From: GCA-2725625 sp964574215
GTDB lineage: Bacteria; Pseudomonadota; Alphaproteobacteria; Rhodospirillales; UBA2165
Direction: 5' to 3'
Assembly: GCA_964574215.1 (NCBI GenBank)
Contig: CAZNLR010000034.1
Location: 1 to 55,847, forward strand
DNA: 55,847 bases
This document shows, piece after piece, positions 51,031 to 55,847 of this stretch. The notes below the pieces were generated by a model. The model made no database searches, was not told the DNA's origin, and was given only the letters and a program-made list of their open reading frames with translations. The first letter of the stretch is position 1. Each line of letters opens with the position of its first letter. A program made the position numbers and the translations under genes.

Positions 51031-51121
51031 GGGTTCCTGACACCGCCGTTCAACCGTCAATTTTCTTGCTTTTGACGGTCGGGGCCTTAAGATGCCCGTC
51101 GAATAGGGGAAGGAAATTCAA

Positions 51122-51646
51122 GTGAATAGAGTATTTTCATCGATCATTGGCTTGGCGGCGGCGCTGTTATTTGCCGTTCCCAATGCGCAGGCTGACGATG
51201 GCTTGAAGGACGACCCTGATTTTCTTTCCGTCGGTGTTGGGTATTACGATTTTAACCGTCAGAAAGAGGAAGGCGCCGAATTTCGCCTTGAATATCGGTC
51301 CGATAAGAAATTTTTCTTTTTCAAACCCTTCCTGGCGGCGGCCTATACCTCTACCAGCCAGGGTTTTGTCGGCGCCGGTGTGCTCATCGATCTTTATCTC
51401 GGCCGCCGGTTTGTCCTGACGCCGTCTTTCGCCCCCCATTATTACTGGGGCGGCAACAATAAGCTCGATCTCGGCCATGCACTGGAATTCCGTTCCCAGT
51501 TGGAATTCGCCTACCGGTTCGACAATCGGTCGCGGCTCGGCGTGGCGATTTCCCACTATTCCAACGCCAGCATCGGCGATACCAATCCAGGCACCGAAAC
51601 CGCCACGGTTTATTACTCGATTCCCCTCAACACGTTCGGTAACTGA
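51122..51646 (+). CDS. pagL: Lipid A 3-O-deacylase (PagL family)
   Basis: A 174-aa outer-membrane enzyme that removes the 3-position acyl chain of lipid A. A signal peptide covers residues 1-24 (ending NAQA-DDG). The beta-barrel's C-terminal active site is visible: His145 and Ser147 (ISHYSNASI) with Glu159 (GTET), whose spacing (+2, +14) equals that of the known PagL triad. Start is GTG 51122 with AAGGA eight bases upstream. It is expected to modify the cell's own lipid A in the outer membrane. Confidence 0.88.
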   Translation: MNRVFSSIIGLAAALLFAVPNAQADDGLKDDPDFLSVGVGYYDFNRQKEEGAEFRLEYRSDKKFFFFKPFLAAAYTSTSQGFVGAGVLIDLYLGRRFVLTPSFAPHYYWGGNNKLDLGHALEFRSQLEFAYRFDNRSRLGVAISHYSNASIGDTNPGTETATVYYSIPLNTFGN

Positions 51647-51656
51647 TTATCCGGCG

Positions 51657-51675
51657 CACCCATCTCGGGTGTTTT
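51657..51675 (+). terminator. Short terminator-like hairpin after pagL
   Basis: CACCC / GGGTG with the loop ATCTC is followed by TTTT, 11 bases after the pagL stop. The stem is short (5 bp). A 12-base palindrome CACTCTAGAGTG lies just downstream at 51683-51694. Confidence 0.55.
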
Positions 51676-51716
51676 CAGTGCTCACTCTAGAGTGATATAA
51701 ATCTTCATCTCATCAC

Positions 51717-51756
51717 GGCCCCGTAGCTCAGTCGGATAGAGCGACAGATTCCTAAT
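51717..51756 (+). pseudogene. Truncated tRNA-Arg 5' half (acceptor, D-arm and anticodon region)
   Basis: The first 40 bases look like a tRNA: GGCCCCG acceptor strand, a D-arm (TAGCTCAGTCGGATAGAGC), and the anticodon region CAGATTCCTAAT with CCT. It then changes abruptly into AT-rich DNA, with no 3' half. It is similar but not identical to the intact tRNA-Arg at 51899. The break is in the anticodon loop, a usual site for tyrosine-recombinase integration. Confidence 0.75.
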
Positions 51757-51898
51757 ACGTTAATATATAAAAATAATCAATAAAATCAATATATTAAAAG
51801 AAATTAGTTTATTTACATTGATTTACATATTTACAGAGGCCATCATTGTTTTTACACTCTTTGAATGTTAAGAGTGGTCGTCGTTGGCATTAAAATCA
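51757..51898. other. AT-rich candidate attachment-arm region with repeated ATTTACA
   Basis: Very AT-rich DNA between the broken and the intact tRNA genes. ATTTACA occurs at 51811-51817, 51821-51827 and 51829-51835, and a variant TTTTACA at 51849-51855. Short direct repeats like this, beside a tyrosine integrase, resemble its arm-type binding sites. No gene is supported here. Confidence 0.5.
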
Positions 51899-51975
51899 GC
51901 GCCCGTAGCTCAGCCGGATAGAGCACCAGATTCCTAATCTGGGGGTCACAGGTTCGAATCCTGTCGGGCGCGCCA
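51899..51975 (+). tRNA. tRNA-Arg (anticodon CCT)
   Basis: A complete 77-base cloverleaf. The acceptor GCGCCCG pairs with CGGGCGC, followed by G and an encoded CCA (51973-51975). The anticodon stem CCAGA/TCTGG holds the loop TTCCTAA, with CCT at positions 34-36. The T-arm is GTTCGAATC. It lies 35 bases before the integrase start, and it seems to be a separate copy from the broken tRNA at 51717. Confidence 0.95.
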
Positions 51976-52010
51976 ACCCTGCCATTCACCTACAAAGACG
52001 GAGGTGGAAA

Positions 52011-53432
52011 TTGGCTAACACCGTTGAACTCATTCCCAGCAAATTGGTCATTGAGCAAGTCGCCGCATCCCCGTTTTGGCGAATGCGCTTCAAGGTGAAT
52101 GGTAAGTGGAAAGGTAAGACCACTAAGAAGAAAGATCAGACAGAAGCAGAGACGTTTGCGAGAGAGAAATATACCGAGTTAGAGATTCTAGAGAAGCACG
52201 GTATTTTCAGCGAAATCAGCAACACCGTCAGCGATGTTTCAAAAATCTACTATCAGCAATTAGTGGATTCACAAAAAAACGGTACAGGGAAACCGACATA
52301 CAGATCCTATAAATCCGTCATCACCAAATATATAGATCCAATCGCCGGCAAATGGGACATACGGGCTGTTTCGAATTCGAGATTGGATGAGTACTTTTCA
52401 GCCTGTGAAAGTATTATTGGACGGCAGCCTGCAAAAGGAACGATCAACACCCATAATGTCGTATGGCGGCAGATCTTCCGTATAGCCCAGGACAGACGAT
52501 GGGTAACAGCAGATGAAATTCCCCGCCTGACTATCAAAGATAAAGGCCGTGAAGGCCAAAGACGGCCAGCGTTCACACTTGAAGAATATAAACGGCTTCG
52601 TCGTTTCTTAAGAACCTATCACCAATCGGCTGACCGCTTTTCCTCCGAGTATCGGCGGCAGCTGTTGAGGGAATATTGCATCTTTCTGTTTGCGACCGGC
52701 ATGAGGCCGGGCCGTGAGGTGCTGGGTTTACAATGGAAGCATATTCAGTTCGCTGATGGTCCATCCCCTGTGACATTGGTCAACCCTTTGGGGAAGACAG
52801 GTGACAGGCCAATTGTCGCAATGAACTTCGTCAAACCCTCACTACGCAGACTTAAAACGCTGACAAAGCACACCGCACCGGAGGACTTTGTTTTCGCTAC
52901 CCCCAATGGAGATGCGGCAAAAGGCATGAGCCACCTCGTGTCACGGGCTTTGACAGACGCAGGCCTAAGATATGATTCACTCGGAAAGGCCAGAACTGCT
53001 TATTCATTCAGGCATACCTATGCCACTTTACTGAGGGTCTACAGAGATTTCTCGTTTGATGAGTTGGCCGAAAATATGGGTAACAGCGTTGAGATGATCC
53101 AACGCCATTATTACCAAGCGAAGACAACCGATAGAGCGAGTAGATATGCCACTGGCCGCGGCCGCCGCACACAGACGGACCGTAAGGTTGATATTATCCA
53201 TGAGATGTTGAAACAAAAATTTGGAGCAGAGTTTTACGATACGCTTCGCTCTATGCTCGATGAGCATCAGTTCGAAGACGACTACATAGCCCTACGCGCT
53301 GTGGAAATTGAGATGGAGCGTTGGCAAACAGATTCATCGACCAAAGACCGTAGTGTTGCCGAAAGCATGGAATACATCATTGAGTTTGCGGTGAACCGCT
53401 ACGAGGAGTTTATGAATGCTGAGAGCTTTTAA
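52011..53432 (+). CDS. Tyrosine-recombinase (phage-type integrase)
   Basis: A 473-aa site-specific integrase. The catalytic core has Arg232 (ATGMRPGREVLGL), Lys262 (possible, GKTGDR), Arg334 and His335 (YSFRHTYATLL) and the nucleophile Tyr367 or 368 (RHYYQAK). The N-terminal SAM-like core-binding domain is around residues 75-165. Start is TTG at 52011 with a strong GGAGG six bases upstream; there is no better start. It lies beside a tRNA-Arg, a usual target. The upstream AT-rich repeats fit its arm sites. About 50 residues follow the core as an unusual C-terminal helical tail. Confidence 0.92.
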   Translation: MANTVELIPSKLVIEQVAASPFWRMRFKVNGKWKGKTTKKKDQTEAETFAREKYTELEILEKHGIFSEISNTVSDVSKIYYQQLVDSQKNGTGKPTYRSYKSVITKYIDPIAGKWDIRAVSNSRLDEYFSACESIIGRQPAKGTINTHNVVWRQIFRIAQDRRWVTADEIPRLTIKDKGREGQRRPAFTLEEYKRLRRFLRTYHQSADRFSSEYRRQLLREYCIFLFATGMRPGREVLGLQWKHIQFADGPSPVTLVNPLGKTGDRPIVAMNFVKPSLRRLKTLTKHTAPEDFVFATPNGDAAKGMSHLVSRALTDAGLRYDSLGKARTAYSFRHTYATLLRVYRDFSFDELAENMGNSVEMIQRHYYQAKTTDRASRYATGRGRRTQTDRKVDIIHEMLKQKFGAEFYDTLRSMLDEHQFEDDYIALRAVEIEMERWQTDSSTKDRSVAESMEYIIEFAVNRYEEFMNAESF

Positions 53433-53668
53433 GTTGCCGAAATTGACGCACTAAATTGAACCAGCGAAGGTGCATCAATAATTTCAGGTGCATATTCACC
53501 GACAGGGTTAACCCAACCAAGAAAATCTAAACCAGAGAATTTCGACGTTAGATGAGTTTTGAGGCGATTTGGGAGATTTGAACGTAATTGAGGTATGTAG
53601 GGACTCTGTAGGTTTCAGAAGTTAGCCCCGAACGCCCAAAACTAGCAGAAGGAGCAGTTGGAATAGCT

Positions 53669-54571
53669 ATGAAACCCGATTTGTCTAAATCAGATATTTT
53701 TGCAGGCCATGTTGTCCTGCGAACGAAGGAACATGGCATGTACGAACATTATGAGATGCCTGACCATCTGCCCGACAGTTTACGGCTTGACCGCAGGGTT
53801 GAAGAGAGTGAGACGATGTGCTCGCTGTATTTTGTGCCCGAGGACGGAGAACCCTTACTCGATTATCTGCCCGGCCAATTTTTGACTTTAAGTATAGAAT
53901 TACCGGGAGAATCGAAGCCGCTCATTCGCAATTATACTTTATCCGAACGTCCGGGAGACCCGAGTTACTACCGCTTGACCGTTAAACGGGAACCGCCGCC
54001 GCCCGACCAACCGGACTTGCCTTCGGGGCTGGTGTCCGGTTTTTTATGCGACGAACTGGCAATCGGTGACACGGTCGGCGTGAAACCGCCGTCCGGGGAC
54101 TTTTTCCTTGACATGGAAAGCGACCGGCCAGTTGTCCTGCTTAGCGGTGGCGTCGGATTGACTCCCATGATCAGCATGCTCAACGCCATAGTTCATTCAG
54201 GTAGTGATCGGCATGTTTTGTTTGTTCACGCTACGCAGAACAGCAAGGCCCATGCCATGCGGAGCCATGTCACGGAGTTGGCTGAAAAACACAGCAATGT
54301 AGAGACCTACTTCGCCTACGAATTTCCCACCGAAGACGATGTTCAAGGCCTTCATTATCACCTCCAAGGGTGGATCAACATGGACTGGCTGGAATCCATC
54401 GATAAGACGGAAGACGCCGACTATTTTCTCTGTGGACGGCCGGGATTTATGAAGTTGCTGTATGACGGACTGCGAGACCGGGGCGTATCACCAGGGCGCA
54501 TCCATTATGAATTCTTCGGGCCGGCAACGGTGGAGATTGGTGAAGAGGATATGGCGGCTGATTACACGTAA
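53669..54571 (+). CDS. FAD/NAD(P)H-type oxidoreductase (flavohemoglobin-reductase-like)
   Basis: A 300-aa ferredoxin-NADP reductase-type protein. The FAD-binding part is DYLPGQFLTLSIELPG, with RNYTLSERPG, and the NAD-binding part is VVLLSGGVGLTPMISMLNAI, ending with DYFLCGRPGFMKLLYDGL. It resembles the reductase half of flavohemoglobins but lacks the globin. Another ATG at 53738 with AAGGA upstream could be the start instead of 53669. It lies between the integrase and ribBA, so it may be cargo of the element. The electron acceptor is unknown. Confidence 0.85.
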   Translation: MKPDLSKSDIFAGHVVLRTKEHGMYEHYEMPDHLPDSLRLDRRVEESETMCSLYFVPEDGEPLLDYLPGQFLTLSIELPGESKPLIRNYTLSERPGDPSYYRLTVKREPPPPDQPDLPSGLVSGFLCDELAIGDTVGVKPPSGDFFLDMESDRPVVLLSGGVGLTPMISMLNAIVHSGSDRHVLFVHATQNSKAHAMRSHVTELAEKHSNVETYFAYEFPTEDDVQGLHYHLQGWINMDWLESIDKTEDADYFLCGRPGFMKLLYDGLRDRGVSPGRIHYEFFGPATVEIGEEDMAADYT

Positions 54572-54674
54572 ATAGGGTGGATCACTTTCGAATAATCGGG
54601 CGTAGATTTACCGCTGAGCCGCCGAAAATCGTTCTCCGAGGTCATGTGGGCGCCCAAACAGGAGGGACGAAGTA

Positions 54675-55847
54675 ATGTCGGTTTCGAGCATTGACGAAGT
54701 CGTTAAGGATTTCCAGCAAGGCAAAATGGTCATTCTCGTCGGCGACGATGATCGGGAAAACACGGGAGACCTGGTAATTGCGGCTGAAACGACGACACCG
54801 GACGACGTTAATTTCATGGCCAAGCACGGGCGGGGACTAATCCGTCTCGCGCTGGCGTCCGAGATCGTCGACCGCTTGAAATTGCCGCAGATGGTGACCG
54901 ACAACACTTCACCTTTCGAGACCGCTTTTACCGTATCCATCGAAGCGCGCGAAGGCGTAACCACCGGGATTTCCGCGTTCGACCGGGCTCACACCATTTT
55001 GACGGCCGTCGATGAAAACACCTGCCCCGACGACCTGATCGTCCCGGGACACGTATTTCCGTTGCGGGCAAGAGACGGTGGCGTGTTGACCAGAACGGGG
55101 CAAACCGAAGGGGCTGTCGATCTATCCATATTATCCGGACTAAAACCGGCGGCCACCATTTGCGAAATATTGAAGAAGGACGGCGAACTGGCACGCCTGC
55201 CGGATATTCGGCGATTTGCCGCCGATCACGGTCTGAAGATCGTAAGAATTTCCGACCTCGTCGCCCACCGGATAAGAACGGAATCCTTTGTTCGCCGGGT
55301 GGCCGAAACCGTTCTGCCGACACCGCACGGCGATTTTCGGGTCATTGTATTCGAGAATGATCTGGACGGCAGGGAGCATCTGGCCCTGATCAAGGGGGAT
55401 ATCCGACCGGAACAGGATATTCCGGTGCGCGTCCACTCGGAGTGTCTGACCGGGGATGCCTTTGGTTCCTTCCGGTGTGACTGCGGCGATCAGTTGGAGC
55501 GGGCGATGGAAATCATTGATCGGGAGGGGTCGGGAGTCATTCTGTACTTGCGCCAAGAAGGGCGGGGCATCGGCCTCACCAATAAGCTCAAGGCCTATGC
55601 CCTCCAAGATAAGGGCAGGGATACGGTGGAAGCCAATGAAGAACTCGGTTTTAAGGCGGATCTCCGTGATTACGGTGTCGGCGCGCAGATACTGGCCGAC
55701 TTGGGCGTCAGGAAGATGCGGCTGATGACCAACAATCCGAAAAAGCTGATCGGGTTGGAAGGGTACGGTCTGGAAATTACCGACCGCATTCCCATCAGCA
55801 TCCAACCGCGGGCGGAAAATATTATCTATATGACGACCAAACACGAA
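54675..55847 (+). CDS. ribBA: RibBA: degenerate RibB domain plus intact GTP cyclohydrolase II (cut by window end)
   Basis: The visible 391 codons (stop outside the window) give a RibB-like N-terminal half and a GTP cyclohydrolase II half. RibA has its zinc and catalytic motifs: HSECLTGDAFGSFRCDCGDQ, YLRQEGRGIGLTNKLKAYAL and MTNNPKKLIGLEGYGLEI. The RibB half reads DDDRENTGD (usual RENEGD) and TRTGQTEGAVDL (usual GHTEA), so the metal-binding His is replaced by Gln. DHBP synthase activity is therefore doubtful. GGAGG lies at 54661-54665, nine bases upstream of the ATG. It follows a flavin reductase. A typical functional RibBA may exist elsewhere in the genome. Confidence 0.93.
   Translation, partial: MSVSSIDEVVKDFQQGKMVILVGDDDRENTGDLVIAAETTTPDDVNFMAKHGRGLIRLALASEIVDRLKLPQMVTDNTSPFETAFTVSIEAREGVTTGISAFDRAHTILTAVDENTCPDDLIVPGHVFPLRARDGGVLTRTGQTEGAVDLSILSGLKPAATICEILKKDGELARLPDIRRFAADHGLKIVRISDLVAHRIRTESFVRRVAETVLPTPHGDFRVIVFENDLDGREHLALIKGDIRPEQDIPVRVHSECLTGDAFGSFRCDCGDQLERAMEIIDREGSGVILYLRQEGRGIGLTNKLKAYALQDKGRDTVEANEELGFKADLRDYGVGAQILADLGVRKMRLMTNNPKKLIGLEGYGLEITDRIPISIQPRAENIIYMTTKHE

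Noticed and set aside
51053..51079. Hairpin ACCGTCAA/TTGACGGT after proline iminopeptidase
   Set aside because: No T-run on either side; loop of 11 bases; too weak to call a terminator.
53433..53668. Attachment site or second tRNA fragment after the integrase
   Set aside because: No match to the 3' half of tRNA-Arg was seen; CTCTGTAGGTTTCAG near 53600 has no T-arm sequence.
54572..54674. Possible FMN riboswitch upstream of ribBA
   Set aside because: The conserved RFN-element sequences were not found in this 103-base gap.
1..55847. CRISPR array, rRNA genes, insertion sequences
   Set aside because: No regularly spaced direct repeats, no rRNA-like stretches and no transposase frame were recognised anywhere in the window.

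Overview
The window looks like chromosomal DNA of an alphaproteobacterium, most likely Rhodospirillales-like. This is inferred from the fdxA-carD pair next to a SUV3-type helicase and an S4-domain remnant, from the TRAP and tripartite tricarboxylate (TTT) transporters, from WbqC/DegT surface genes, and from mixed-GC coding DNA with ATGA-type overlaps. No rRNA and no CRISPR array were seen.

Layout: (1) 1-9952, an acid uptake and CoA-thioester block: SCP2-type thiolase, TRAP transporter dctPQM, a LysR regulator, then a divergent operon of two QueG/RdhA-like iron-sulfur proteins, an acyl-CoA ligase and a third protein with the cysteine pattern of reductive dehalogenases, followed by an SDR dehydrogenase (to 10751). 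(2) 10857-17886, a sugar or surface-modification cassette: DegT aminotransferase, glycosyltransferase-like protein, WbqC, two radical SAM proteins, sulfotransferase-like protein and a GDPD. (3) 18055-22623, TTT transporter plus UbiD-family decarboxylase. (4) 22645-29098 (minus), a seven-gene operon: iorA, iorB fused to a KorD-like ferredoxin, korABC, an MBL hydrolase and a hemerythrin. (5) 29445-35937, CoA-ester and aromatic-type catabolism: MhpD-like hydratase, two crotonases, SDR, two hotdog thioesterases, dienelactone hydrolase, plus small regulatory or hypothetical proteins. (6) 36114-42103, housekeeping: htpG, hpf, pcm, helicase. (7) 42016-45615, a disturbed stretch with an S4 gene remnant, a PAS-kinase remnant, a 25-bp tandem duplication, cupin, methyltransferase and TerB. 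(8) 45685-51646, fdxA, carD, a highly structured intergenic element, SLOG protein, M48 protease, nuclease, proline iminopeptidase and PagL. (9) 51717-55847, an integration site: a truncated tRNA-Arg, AT-rich DNA with repeated arm-like motifs, an intact tRNA-Arg(CCT), a tyrosine integrase, a flavin reductase and a RibBA whose RibB half has lost key residues.

The theme is uptake of organic acids, activation to CoA esters, and low-potential iron-sulfur chemistry. FNR/FixK-like dyads lie upstream of the ior-kor operon and between the crotonase and thioesterase operons, which suggests oxygen-responsive control. The strongest candidates for something undescribed are the corrinoid-type Fe-S/CoA-ligase operon (5360-9952), the IorB-KorD fusion, and the folded element at 47043-47233.
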